Notes under the pieces: model-generated
The model's input: only the letters and a program-made list of their open reading frames with translations
Database searches by the model: none
What the model was told of the DNA's origin: nothing
Translations under genes and position numbers: made by a program
Assembly (NCBI GenBank): GCA_034005525.1
Contig: JAVEUP010000001.1
Coordinates: 62,001-126,000, forward strand
DNA: 64,000 bases
Source: PWXP01 sp034005525
Lineage (GTDB): Bacteria; Planctomycetota; Planctomycetia; Pirellulales; Thermoguttaceae
Direction: 5' to 3'
Part shown: positions 34,114-43,059 of the stretch, piece after piece
Layout: every line of letters starts with the position of its first letter
Numbering within the stretch: position 1 is the first letter of the stretch

Positions 34114-35523
34114 CTACATGATTTCCGTGAGCTTCCCTGCCCGTTTGATACCTTCTTCAGGTTGCGGCGCAGCCTTGATGACCTCGTTCATCGGATGCGG
34201 CAGATTGGCATCTTCGTCGATGCCCAACTGTTCAAAAATGCTGGCAAACAGATCGCCCGGATACACGGGCCGATCGCGCACGCGCTCTCCTGTCGAGTTG
34301 GTGGAGCCGACCACTTGACCACCCTTGAATCCGCCGCCGGCGACCAACACCGAAAAGACCGCCCCAAAATGATGGCGCCCGCCGTTCCAGGGCGGCGACC
34401 AGTCGATCTTGGGGGTGCGGCCGAACTCGCCGCAGCACCACACGAGCGTTGTGTCCAGGAGCCCGCGATCCGACAGGTCGGAAAGCAGGGTACCGAGGCC
34501 GTCGTCAAGGTAGGCCAACAGCCGGTTCGCAGCCGGGAAATGCTCCTTGTGCGTATCCCACCCCCAGTGATTCACGGTAACGTATTTGACACCTCCCTCG
34601 ATCAACCGCCGGGCGGCCAGGCACGATTGCCCGAAGGTGTTGCGGCCATACGCCTGGCGCAGTTCGTCCTTCTCCTCGGACAGGTCGAAGACCTTGCCGG
34701 CGTCACCGATGATCAGACCGTAGGCGTCGTCTTTCGCCTTTTGGGCAGCGGCGATTTCGGAATGATTTTCCAAGGCCTGAGCGAGGGCGTCGGTCTGCGT
34801 CAGCATGTCGCGGCGATGCTCCTGCTGCGCATCGGAGAGGTCGGGCGCGACGATCCCCTCCACGGCCCATCGGCCGGAGTTCGGATCGCCACCGGTGGCA
34901 AACGGCCGGTAGCGCTGGCCCATGAAGCCGGCCTCCGAGAAGCGGCCTTGCGGCTGGGTCAGCACGATGTACGGGGGAATCAGGCTCTTCGATCCTTCTT
35001 CAAATCCCTTGAGGGCGCAACACATGGCGCCGATCGCGGGATAGACCAGCCGGCCGCCGGGCATGCGTCCGGTCTGCATCATGTAGGAGCCCGTCTCATG
35101 GCCGTTCACGCCGTGGGTCATGCTGCGGATAAGGGAATACTTGTCGGCCAGTTTGGCCAACTTCGGCAGTTTCTCGCCAATGCGTATCCCACTTACGTTG
35201 GTTTCCAGGAAGCTCTTCAGCGGTCCCGTGTAGTCGGCGCCCGCGTCCGGCTTTGGGTCGAATGTGTCAGTGTGGGGCGGACCGCCCGAAAGCCAAATTT
35301 GGATGACCGCCTTGGCCTTGCCCTCGGGCTTCGCCTTGGCGCCGTCCCCGGGCGAAGCTTCCGCCGTGTCAGATTCGGCGGCCGAACAGAGCCGGCTTCC
35401 CAGGAAGAGCCCGCCCAGGCCCATGGCCCCGTGACCGAGCATTTCGCGGCGGGACATTCGGCCGCAGTCCAGCGAGACCGTCGTCTCGGGCAGCGGCACA
35501 TAGATTTCACGCTTCTTGGCCAT
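34114..35523 (-). CDS. DUF1501 family protein, Tat-exported
   Basis: A 469-residue protein. ATG 35523 has GGGAGG 7 bases upstream. The N-terminus contains a twin-arginine signal (MSRREMLGHGAMGLGGLFLG) about 27 residues in. The body shows the DUF1501 (sulfatase-like alkaline phosphatase fold) pattern: AVIQIWLSGGPPHTDTFDPKP, YSLIRSMTHGVNGHETGSYMM, GGVKYVTVNHWGWDTH, TLVWCCGEFGRTPKI, NGGRHHFGAVFSVLVAGGG. It lacks the formylglycine signature. Middle gene of the operon with DUF1549/DUF1553 upstream and the PPC protein downstream. Confidence 0.92.
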   Translation of the reverse strand: MAKKREIYVPLPETTVSLDCGRMSRREMLGHGAMGLGGLFLGSRLCSAAESDTAEASPGDGAKAKPEGKAKAVIQIWLSGGPPHTDTFDPKPDAGADYTGPLKSFLETNVSGIRIGEKLPKLAKLADKYSLIRSMTHGVNGHETGSYMMQTGRMPGGRLVYPAIGAMCCALKGFEEGSKSLIPPYIVLTQPQGRFSEAGFMGQRYRPFATGGDPNSGRWAVEGIVAPDLSDAQQEHRRDMLTQTDALAQALENHSEIAAAQKAKDDAYGLIIGDAGKVFDLSEEKDELRQAYGRNTFGQSCLAARRLIEGGVKYVTVNHWGWDTHKEHFPAANRLLAYLDDGLGTLLSDLSDRGLLDTTLVWCCGEFGRTPKIDWSPPWNGGRHHFGAVFSVLVAGGGFKGGQVVGSTNSTGERVRDRPVYPGDLFASIFEQLGIDEDANLPHPMNEVIKAAPQPEEGIKRAGKLTEIM

Positions 35524-35530
35524 GTGATTA

Positions 35531-35536
35531 CCTCCC
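35531..35536 (-). promoter_or_regulatory. ribosome binding site of the DUF1501 gene
   Basis: On the minus strand GGGAGG is followed by 7 bases and then ATG 35523. This excludes the 70-residue longer reading of the open frame. Confidence 0.65.
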
Positions 35537-35593
35537 GTAGGGCACTCTATAGCAGGCGAGGGGACGCCCTCTATCTGCCACTGCTGAATGGTT

Positions 35594-37720
35594 CTAGTGT
35601 CGGAACAGAAACTCCGTAGTATTGAACAAAGTCCAGGCCAATTCTTCCCCGCCGCCTCCCCCGTATTCGCTGCCGGGGAACCGCGAGAGGATGGCCAGGT
35701 ATAGGTTTTCGCGGGCATTCCCTTCAGACGCAAGCTGCTTGATGCCGGGTCCGTTGCGAATCTTGTTGCGGATGTGGCTTGAATTGAGCATGTGCAGCCG
35801 CTGTCCGGCCGTGATGTTGTAGTTGCGCTCCGATAGCAGCCCCGTATCGCGCGGCGGCCGGCCGAACAACTCCAGGAAGCTGCTGATAATGCTGCCGTCG
35901 GGCAACGAAATCGCCCGTATGTTCTCCGGGATAAACGTATACGGTTCCGGGATGATGCTCGAATAACTCTCCGTCGTGCCGGTGATCTGGTTGATGGCGT
36001 CGATGATCACTTCGGCCTCGAGACGGCGCACGATGGCTGAGGCGAAGTGGATTTGAGCTTCGGGATGGTCGCTCTTGGGAATGCAGGAGAGCTGATACGT
36101 GCTCGAGTTGAGAATCAACCGGCAGACATGCTTCATATCGTAGTTGCCCCGGACCAACTCTTCGGCCAGCCAATTGAGCAGTTCGGGATTGGAGGGTGGG
36201 TTGTCGGGGCGGACGTCGTCGGGCTCATGCACAATGCCCCGGCCCATCAGCCAGTACCAGATGCGGTTGACGATTTGCCGGGTGAACCAGGGATTCTCCG
36301 GCGTGATCAGCCAGTCGGCGAAGACCACTCGCGGATCCTGGTCCCACGGGATCTCCACAGCGGTTCCATCTGGAAACACCGTGTTGAGCGAGGCCTCGCC
36401 GGTCTTCAGCGGATCGAAGACGATGATCTCTTCCTTCCACTCGCGGGTTGGTTTGAAACCGACTTTTGCGAAGAAGCCGGCCATGCCACTGAGCCGCTCC
36501 TGCGGCCAGTTCTCCGCCCGTTCTCCCATGAAGGCCAGCGCCGCCGCCTGGGCGAGCGACTTGGGTTCCTTGCTCTGAAGGGCACGGTAGAAATTCACCT
36601 CCCCGTTGCGGAAATTACTGCCGGTAGACGTGAGCAACTCGCGCACGAACTGGTCGTACGGCTTGTTGGTCGCCATCGAATGATACAGATACCGGTGATA
36701 TGCCTGCGCCGCATTCGGCCAGAGATTGATCGGAAACTCTGCTTTCACCCGGAAGATGTCCGACCACCGCATTGCCCAGTAATCGGCATATTCGGGCCGT
36801 TCGAGCAGGGCGTTGATGAGCTTCTCGCGCTTGTCGGGACTGTCGTCTTTGAGGAACTCCCGGGCTTCCTCGGCCGTCGGCAGGGTGCCGATGACGTCCA
36901 GGTAGGCCCGTCGCAGAAAGACCGCGTCCGAGCAGGGGTTCGCCGGCTCGATGCCCAATTTCTCCAACTTGGCGAACACCAATTCGTCGATTCGATTACG
37001 GGGCTTTGGCGGCCCGTCCATCTCGAATAGCCCCTGCTGGCCCGCATCCGTTTCGGGCTTCCAATCCGGCAGCGCGAAGCTTTGCTGCTCCGATTGCCTG
37101 TTCTGCTTGGCCCAACGCTTCCATTCCGAATCCGTCACTCGCAAGTCGTCCGCGTCGGGCTTCTCCGGGACCTGAGCCACCGGCTGTTCCTGCGGGGTAT
37201 CCCAGCCTGGCCGGATGATTGCCATAGCTGCCGCCACTGCAACGCATCCGCCTAAGACTGCCAGCAACAGCAACGCGGTTGCCGGCGAGGAGTTCCTCCG
37301 ACGGCTCCGCGTGGTGCCGGTAGCTGCTCGGGAGGATTTGCCGGGTTCAGCCAACTGAACATTGATTCCTACCGGGGGAGCCTGCCCCACGGAGTGCGCG
37401 TGGACCGCCTGCGTTGAAACGGCGACCGCCTGTGCCGCAGGCGCCACTACCTGCGCCGGAGACGAAACTGCTTGCGCCGGGGGCGCGACCGCTTGTGCCA
37501 AAGGCGCGGCCGTCTGAGCCCCAGCACCAACCGCCAAGTTGGGAATCAACCCCGATACCTGGGCTGCCTGGCACCACCCGGGCCACGTGGTATTGTGGAC
37601 CATGGTCTCCGGGCGGACGACCCCGGCTTGGACGGCGGCGCGCAACTGCTCTGCCGTCACTGGGCCAACCGGCCGCTCATTAACGAGGTAGAACCAGGAG
37701 TCTTTCTGCGTCGAGGCCAT
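35594..37720 (-). CDS. GYF-domain + DUF1549 + DUF1553 membrane-anchored protein
   Basis: A 708-residue protein. Residues 8-50 match the bacterial GYF_2 domain (WFYLVNERPVGPVTAEQL, ending TTWPGW). Then comes a linker of PAQAV-type repeats (APPAQAVSSPAQVVAPAAQAV), one membrane helix (ALLLLAVLGGCVAVAAAMAII), DUF1549 (RIDELVFAKLEKLGIEPA, FLRRAYLDVIGTLPTAEE) and DUF1553 (VFADWLITPENPWFTRQIVNRIWYW, LLNWLAEELV...ILNSSTYQLS, LELFGRPPRDTG). The cytochrome c domain found in many relatives is missing. The N-terminal GYF would be cytoplasmic and the DUFs outside. First gene of the operon. The weak ribosome site leaves the start slightly uncertain. Confidence 0.88.
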   Translation of the reverse strand: MASTQKDSWFYLVNERPVGPVTAEQLRAAVQAGVVRPETMVHNTTWPGWCQAAQVSGLIPNLAVGAGAQTAAPLAQAVAPPAQAVSSPAQVVAPAAQAVAVSTQAVHAHSVGQAPPVGINVQLAEPGKSSRAATGTTRSRRRNSSPATALLLLAVLGGCVAVAAAMAIIRPGWDTPQEQPVAQVPEKPDADDLRVTDSEWKRWAKQNRQSEQQSFALPDWKPETDAGQQGLFEMDGPPKPRNRIDELVFAKLEKLGIEPANPCSDAVFLRRAYLDVIGTLPTAEEAREFLKDDSPDKREKLINALLERPEYADYWAMRWSDIFRVKAEFPINLWPNAAQAYHRYLYHSMATNKPYDQFVRELLTSTGSNFRNGEVNFYRALQSKEPKSLAQAAALAFMGERAENWPQERLSGMAGFFAKVGFKPTREWKEEIIVFDPLKTGEASLNTVFPDGTAVEIPWDQDPRVVFADWLITPENPWFTRQIVNRIWYWLMGRGIVHEPDDVRPDNPPSNPELLNWLAEELVRGNYDMKHVCRLILNSSTYQLSCIPKSDHPEAQIHFASAIVRRLEAEVIIDAINQITGTTESYSSIIPEPYTFIPENIRAISLPDGSIISSFLELFGRPPRDTGLLSERNYNITAGQRLHMLNSSHIRNKIRNGPGIKQLASEGNARENLYLAILSRFPGSEYGGGGGEELAWTLFNTTEFLFRH

Positions 37721-37868
37721 AGAGTTACTTTACCCGAATCCCTTACGAGTGGAAACGTCCGCGCACGGATTCTCCCCGGTGAGTCCTCCCAGAGGCCATT
37801 CGGACCTTCCTTCACGGTTTATTCCAGTATAATCCGAACCGGCTTTGCTTCGGAATCTCAGTCATTCA

Positions 37869-39239
37869 TTATATGGGTGCGTCTGCGTCTGGACCATTGT
37901 CCTGCCGGGGGAGGGGCTGGGCGTGCTTCCCCCCTTTCAGGCGGTCGCGGATTACCTTCAACCGCTCGGCCAACTCGCGTTCAAAGCCGCGTTCTGTGGG
38001 CCGGTAATACTCCCGCGGGACACCCAAATAATCCTGCGCGGCCACCGCCCCGGGCTGGTCGTGCGCGTACTGGTAGCCCTCGCCGTGCTTCAGCCGCTTC
38101 GCACCGGCGTATTGCCGGTCGCGCAGGTGGACCGGCACGGGCAGCACGCGGCCCTCGCGTACGTCCTGCTTGGCCTCGGCAATGCCTACGTACGACGCGT
38201 TGGACTTGGGCGCGCACGCCAGGTACGTAGCCGCCTGGGCCAGGGTCAGCTCGCACTCGGGCAGCCCAACCAATTCGCACGCGTGCGCGGCCGCGACGGC
38301 AAGCGGCAGGGCAGCCGGGTCGGCATTGCCGATGTCTTCGCTGGCCAGGATCACCAGCCGCCGGGCCAGGAAGCGGACGTCTTCGCCACCCTCCAACATG
38401 CGTGCAAGCCAGTACAGCGCCGCATCGGGATCGCTGCCGCGAATACTCTTGATCAGCGCGCTGATCGTGTCGTAATGCTGATCGCCCGCCCGATCGTAAT
38501 CGATCGCCTTGCGCTGAACCGATTCACGAGCTAGTGCCAGGGTAAACTCGACGGGCGTTGTCTCGGTGGATAGTACGCCCACCTCCAGGGCCGAGAGTGC
38601 GCGGCGGGCATCGCCGTCGCTCACTTCGGCAAGGAACTCCAGGGCATCGTCGTGCAGCCGCACTTCGTACTTACCCAGGCCCCGTTCCGTATCGGCGACC
38701 GCGCGGCGGAGCAGCGTCTTGACGTCGGCGGCGGAAAGCGGCTGAAACTGGAATACGCGGCTGCGGCTGATCAGGGCCGAGTTGATCGTGAAGAATGGAT
38801 TCTCGGTGGTTGCCCCAACAAGAATGACGACGCCTTCCTCGACGCCGGGCAAGAGTACGTCTTGCTGGGCCTTGTTGAACCGGTGCATCTCGTCGATGAA
38901 CAGAAGCGTGCGCCGGCCGGAGGCGGCCAACCGGTCTTCGGCTTCGGCGATTACCTGCCGCAGCTCTTTCACTCCGCTGGCCACCGCGCTAAGCTGCTGA
39001 AAATGGCTGCGGCTTTCCGCGGCGAGCAGTCGTGCAAGCGTGGTCTTCCCGGTTCCCGGCGGGCCGTAAAACACGACTGAGCCGAGCCGGTCCGCTGCCA
39101 GCAGCCGCCGCAGGAGCCGTCCTTCGCCCAAGAAATGCTCTTGGCCCACAAACTCGCCCAGTGTGCGCGGCCTCATACGCGCCGCCAGTGGCTGCGCCTG
39201 AAGGCGGTTGGCGTCTTCGGCAGCGTCGAAAAGCGACAT
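37869..39239 (-). CDS. rarA: replication-associated recombination protein A (AAA+ ATPase, MgsA/WRNIP1 family)
   Basis: A 456-residue AAA+ ATPase acting at stalled replication forks. N-terminal PLAARMRPRTLGEFVGQEH, Walker A GPPGTGKTT, Walker B LLFIDEMHRFNKAQQD, sensor VILVGATTENPFFTIN, arginine-finger region ALISRSRVFQF, and the C-terminal DYLGVPREYYRPTERGFE all fit the RarA family and its normal length. ATG 39239 (MSLFDAA) is chosen because the family begins at this point; the upstream in-frame part has no homologous look. Confidence 0.95.
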   Translation of the reverse strand: MSLFDAAEDANRLQAQPLAARMRPRTLGEFVGQEHFLGEGRLLRRLLAADRLGSVVFYGPPGTGKTTLARLLAAESRSHFQQLSAVASGVKELRQVIAEAEDRLAASGRRTLLFIDEMHRFNKAQQDVLLPGVEEGVVILVGATTENPFFTINSALISRSRVFQFQPLSAADVKTLLRRAVADTERGLGKYEVRLHDDALEFLAEVSDGDARRALSALEVGVLSTETTPVEFTLALARESVQRKAIDYDRAGDQHYDTISALIKSIRGSDPDAALYWLARMLEGGEDVRFLARRLVILASEDIGNADPAALPLAVAAAHACELVGLPECELTLAQAATYLACAPKSNASYVGIAEAKQDVREGRVLPVPVHLRDRQYAGAKRLKHGEGYQYAHDQPGAVAAQDYLGVPREYYRPTERGFERELAERLKVIRDRLKGGKHAQPLPRQDNGPDADAPI

Positions 39240-39302
39240 GCTAACTCTAGGCAGTAACCAAGCGAACCTCGAAGCGTGCGCTTGAGGGGATTGTGGAATA
39301 AA

Positions 39303-39460
39303 CTCGAAAACCTTCAGTGATTTTGGGGTGGCAAGGGGATCATGAGCATTCCCATTCCCATGCCCCAAACCACGGAGGTTTTCGAGTGAGTCCCAAGATA
39401 CAGCAACGGATAAACCGACGCAAGCGACAGATCAAACGACGGCTGGACAAGAAACCCTGA
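39303..39460 (+). pseudogene. probable IS1380-type transposase remnant
   Basis: An 11-bp inverted repeat (CTCGAAAACCT 39303-39313 / AGGTTTTCGAG 39376-39386) precedes a GTG at 39386 with CGGAGG upstream. That start opens a 24-residue frame (SPKIQQRINRRKRQIKRRLD) ending at TGA 39460. The Arg/Lys-rich opening resembles the start of IS1380-like transposases seen in planctomycetes. It looks like a deleted insertion sequence end. Confidence 0.35.
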
Positions 39461-39770
39461 AACATGCGACTCGTACACGCGGGGTTGTGGGGCGAAACGA
39501 ACCCTCTCGAATACCCTGCTCGAAAACGTGCGTCAGCAGCGTAGCGGGGGCGGTTAGTACCCGGATAGACTCTGAGATGCTCGGAGGGTTGATGCTGAAG
39601 CAGGCATTGCAGTATCGGATCACAAGGCAGTATTGTTCTTGTAGACATGGACGGTGGACCTCCTGTCCCATGCGTCCGTCCTCGGCGTTTGTGAATGGGC
39701 ACAGTGTACAGAAGACCACGTCCTGCTTTCCGTATCAAGACCCTGCGGGCGTTCAGAAAAGGAGAGTCCT
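39461..39770. other. intergenic stretch downstream of the transposase remnant
   Basis: No supportable gene. It may contain further debris of the mobile element and the promoter of the next gene. Confidence 0.35.
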
Positions 39771-41315
39771 ATGAATCGGCGTCATTTCTTGGCAGCGGGC
39801 CTCGGCAGCGCAATGGCCGCTACGGTCACCAAGGTACGGTCGGAAACCGAAACACCGGACGGCCGGCAGCCGCAGCAGGAACCGGCCGGCAACGGCGCGG
39901 CCCCCGACCCGGCTGCCACGAAGCTGGTGGTCAAGCCGGTGATGACCAATATCATCCACACGGCCGAATGGGAAGGCCCGTGCCGCTGGCGGTCCGTACC
40001 CGTCGAAGAGGAAAAGGGCCACACGGAGCGGAGCTTCGCCGCGTGGTCGAAGGACCTGGCACAGAACGGGCTGGGCAACCCCGACGACGTGCAGTTGCTT
40101 CCGCCGGGCCACGTTCGGTTTGCCGAAGACTTTGTCTTGCGCAAGGACGATCTGGAGCAGGTCGCCCGCGACGTCGGGCAGGCCGACGCCCTGTTCATCC
40201 ATCCATCCGGCTCGTCGGTTGCCGCCTTCCAGCTTGGCGAGCAGTTCGACAAGCCGATCATCCTCCGGGGCCTGAACTGCCGTGTCGTCGATATTGCGGC
40301 CTACACCCGCAGCAAGGGGCGGGAAGCGTTTGTCGCCGCCGATAGTGCGGAAATGGCCCGAATGCTCTCGCTCCTGCGGGCGCGCAAGGTCTTCCGGCAA
40401 ACGCGAGTCTTGTTTCCCACCGACCGCGGGCTGCCCGCCTCGTGCTCGGTGGGCAGCATCTGGTGCCTCGATGGGCTGAAGGAGAAGTTGGGCGTTGAGG
40501 TGGAACTCATCACGTACAAAGAACTTGCCGCCGAGATGGATCGCCTCGCCGCCGACGCGGACGCCGCGCAAGCAGCCGAACAGGCCGCCGACGAATTGAT
40601 GCGCCAGGCCGACCGCTCATTCCTCGACCGGAAGTACGTAGCGTGCAGTTTCCGGTTCCACCAGGCCGTTGAAATCCTGATGGCCCGGCACGGCTGCAAC
40701 GCGTTCACTATAGAGTGCTTCGAACTGTGCTCGAGCCGGCTGGCCGAAAAATGGACCATCACGCCGTGCCTGGTGCATGCCCTCATGCAGAACGGCCGGC
40801 GCGCCTCCTCCTGCGAGGGCGACCTGGGCCTGCTGCTGGCCATTCGCATGCTGATGTCGGTTTCGGGCAAGTCGTGCCATCAAGGCAACTCCGATCCGCG
40901 TACCGCCGACGCGTTCCGCATCAACCACAGCGCGCCGAGCATGAAGATGGCGGGCTTCGACCAGCCCGACATGCGGTTCCAGCTTGGCCGCTTCGTCCAG
41001 TCGGGCTGGGGCACCAAGGTGGTGGTCGATTTCATGGACCACCCGGAGCGGACGGTCACCGTCGCCCGCGTCGATCCCATGGCCGAGAAGCTTCTCGTAC
41101 TGCGAGGGACGCTGATCGGCGCCAGCGGGTGGGACGAGGATCTGATTGGTTGTTCCGTCGAGGCGGTCATCCGGCCGCCCGAGGGGCGCGCCGACGAGTT
41201 CCTCCGCAAGCGGCTCGAGTTCGGCAACCATCTCCCATGGGTCTACGGCGACTGTACGGAAGCCTTATGCGAGCTTGCCCGCATGTTGAAACTCGAAGTC
41301 GACCTGATCGCATAA
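39771..41315 (+). CDS. Tat-exported sugar isomerase-like protein (L-fucose/L-arabinose isomerase fold)
   Basis: A 514-residue protein. AAAGGAGA is 5 bases before ATG 39771, which begins a twin-arginine signal (MNRRHFLAAGLGSAMAA). The body has the layout of the FucI/AraA-like superfamily: DALFIHPSGSSVAAFQLGEQF, CFELCSSRLAEKWTITPCLVHALM, SCEGDLGLLLAIRMLMSVSG, FRINHSAPSMKM, and the C-terminal HLPWVYGDC segment. Candidate metal ligands are Glu of SCEGDLG and His of NHSAP. A periplasmic location is odd for a central-metabolism isomerase, so it may act on a free sugar released outside, or serve a different reaction. It stands alone between rarA and the motor operon. Confidence 0.7.
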   Translation: MNRRHFLAAGLGSAMAATVTKVRSETETPDGRQPQQEPAGNGAAPDPAATKLVVKPVMTNIIHTAEWEGPCRWRSVPVEEEKGHTERSFAAWSKDLAQNGLGNPDDVQLLPPGHVRFAEDFVLRKDDLEQVARDVGQADALFIHPSGSSVAAFQLGEQFDKPIILRGLNCRVVDIAAYTRSKGREAFVAADSAEMARMLSLLRARKVFRQTRVLFPTDRGLPASCSVGSIWCLDGLKEKLGVEVELITYKELAAEMDRLAADADAAQAAEQAADELMRQADRSFLDRKYVACSFRFHQAVEILMARHGCNAFTIECFELCSSRLAEKWTITPCLVHALMQNGRRASSCEGDLGLLLAIRMLMSVSGKSCHQGNSDPRTADAFRINHSAPSMKMAGFDQPDMRFQLGRFVQSGWGTKVVVDFMDHPERTVTVARVDPMAEKLLVLRGTLIGASGWDEDLIGCSVEAVIRPPEGRADEFLRKRLEFGNHLPWVYGDCTEALCELARMLKLEVDLIA

Positions 41316-41748
41316 CAAGAACCAGCGTAGGGTGGGTGGTTCCGGCTGTTTCAGCAGCCGGGTTCACCCACGCGCCAAACGGCCTCACACTTGGCAACGT
41401 ACAAGCCAAGAAAAGCAACAGTCCGGGCGACCTGTAGGCCGGCACCGGACTGTCTCCCCCCCTGGGAAATCGATTCTCGGTAGCGGATGGCGATTCGAGG
41501 TTGGCAACTGTTACTGAGCGATGCCCTAGATATCGGCACAATTGGCCGGGCAACTTTGGCAGAGTTTGCCGGTTTTGACGGCTATTTCAATTACCGGTCT
41601 TGCCTAGAACCCTTCATTTCCACTATTGTTCCGCCTGAGCCGGATCGGGCTCATAAACCTTGCCGATTACGCCGATTTTGAGGATTGCGCGGCCCCTGGT
41701 GCGCGCTCCGCGCTGAAGATCCCCCCAACCTGAGTACAGAGACACGCC
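41316..41748. other. intergenic region with two small palindromes
   Basis: About 430 bases. GTAGGGTGGGTGG...CCGGCTG/CAGCCGGGTTCACCCA (41327-41371) is an imperfect hairpin related by its GTAGGGTGGG start to the repeats elsewhere. A CAGTCCGG/CCGGACTG pair lies at 41419-41452. The remainder, relatively AT-rich, probably holds the promoter of the motor operon. Confidence 0.45.
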
Positions 41749-43059
41749 GTGAAGAACGCCAACCGACCGACCATGTTCATCATCCGTTCACCCATTCTCT
41801 GGGGGCTAACGGCTGCCGCCGGTTTTTACGGGCTCGTCCACGGCGGCCTGATCGACCACCCGCTGGTCCAGCGATACTTCGCCAGCCACCCGGTGGAATA
41901 CGTGGCGACGGGGATGTTCTTCATCGGGCTGGCCATGCTCGCGTTGCGCGGCATGGAATTGCTCGGCCAGTACCCTCTGCTGGGACACGAATTGCTGGGG
42001 GCGGACCTCGCGGAACGCGACACGGTGAAGGCGGCCGATCTGTTGCTGTCGCGATTGGACCGCGTTCCCGACGTCCATCGGAACAATACGCTCGTGCGAC
42101 GGCTCCGCGACGCACTGAAGCACGTGCGTGCCCGGGGATCGACCGACGCCGTCGATGAACAGCTTGCCCAACTGGCCGACGCCGAGGCCGACCGGACGCA
42201 TCAGAGCTACGCCCTGTTTCGGGTGATCGTCTGGGCCATTCCGATCTTGGGGTTCCTGGGCACCGTCATCGGCATCACGCACGCGCTTGCCAACCTGGCT
42301 CCGGACCAGCTCGAGAACTCGCTGCCGTCGGTGATGGACGGCCTCGGCGTGGCGTTCGACACCACCGCCCTGGCCCTGGCGCTGACCATTGTGCTGATGT
42401 TCGCGCAGTTCCTCATTAGCCGTGCGGAAGACACCCTGCTGCGCCGCGTTGACGAGCAGGCGCGCGAAGAACTGGAAGGCCGTTTTGAAGTGGCCGATTC
42501 CGGCCACAACGACTGGCTGCCGGCCATCCGTCCGATGACCGACGCGCTGGTCCAGGTGACCGAGCGGCTGGTCGAGCGGCAGGCGGCCGTTTGGCGGGAA
42601 TCGATCGACGCGGCGGCCGGGCGTTGGACAGGCATGGCCGACGAAGCCGGCCGACGGCTTCGCGAGGCGCTGGACGCCGCGCTGGTCGAGGGACTGAAGG
42701 CCCACGGCCGCGAAATGCGCCAGGCTCAGCAAGCGATCGCCGAACAGCAGCGGCACCATTGGGACCAGGTGGAAAAGGCCCAGGTCCAAGGCACCCATGC
42801 CATGGCATCGCTGCAAGCGTCGCTGGCGCACCAGGCGGAGGTCCTGGAGCGGGCTGTCGCCGCCGTGGGCGAGGTGACCTCGCTGGAGAAGACGCTGAAC
42901 CGGAACCTGGCCGCCCTGCGCGGCGCACAGAACTTCGAGAAGACCGTGCTCAGTTTGGCTGCGGCCATTCCCCTGATTTCCGCCCGGTTGGCCGAACTGC
43001 CCGACAACGTGCCGGACGTCGAACTCGAGCCGGCATCACACGCTCCCAAGGCGGCATGA
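41749..43059 (+). CDS. MotA/TolQ/ExbB-type proton channel protein
   Basis: A 436-residue inner-membrane protein. Hydrophobic segments are at about residues 14-34, 50-70, 158-184 and 203-230. The third and fourth contain the family pattern (VIVWAIPILGFLGTVIGITHAL and GLGVAFDTTALALALTIVLMFAQF). The C-terminal ~170 residues are a long coiled-coil-like cytoplasmic or periplasmic tail (RRVDEQAREELEGR, RQAQQAIAEQQRHH). It is predicted to be the stator/channel subunit with two downstream ExbD-like genes, overlapping the next gene by 4 bases. The GTG start at 41749 is plausible; ATG 41773 is an alternative. Confidence 0.88.
   Translation: MKNANRPTMFIIRSPILWGLTAAAGFYGLVHGGLIDHPLVQRYFASHPVEYVATGMFFIGLAMLALRGMELLGQYPLLGHELLGADLAERDTVKAADLLLSRLDRVPDVHRNNTLVRRLRDALKHVRARGSTDAVDEQLAQLADAEADRTHQSYALFRVIVWAIPILGFLGTVIGITHALANLAPDQLENSLPSVMDGLGVAFDTTALALALTIVLMFAQFLISRAEDTLLRRVDEQAREELEGRFEVADSGHNDWLPAIRPMTDALVQVTERLVERQAAVWRESIDAAAGRWTGMADEAGRRLREALDAALVEGLKAHGREMRQAQQAIAEQQRHHWDQVEKAQVQGTHAMASLQASLAHQAEVLERAVAAVGEVTSLEKTLNRNLAALRGAQNFEKTVLSLAAAIPLISARLAELPDNVPDVELEPASHAPKAA

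Noticed and set aside
31810..35619. 1269-codon open frame on the plus strand
   Set aside because: It lies opposite the pre-peptidase-domain and DUF1501 genes. Its translation is a mirror of GC-rich codons with no domain; the minus-strand genes have signal peptides, ribosome sites and family motifs.
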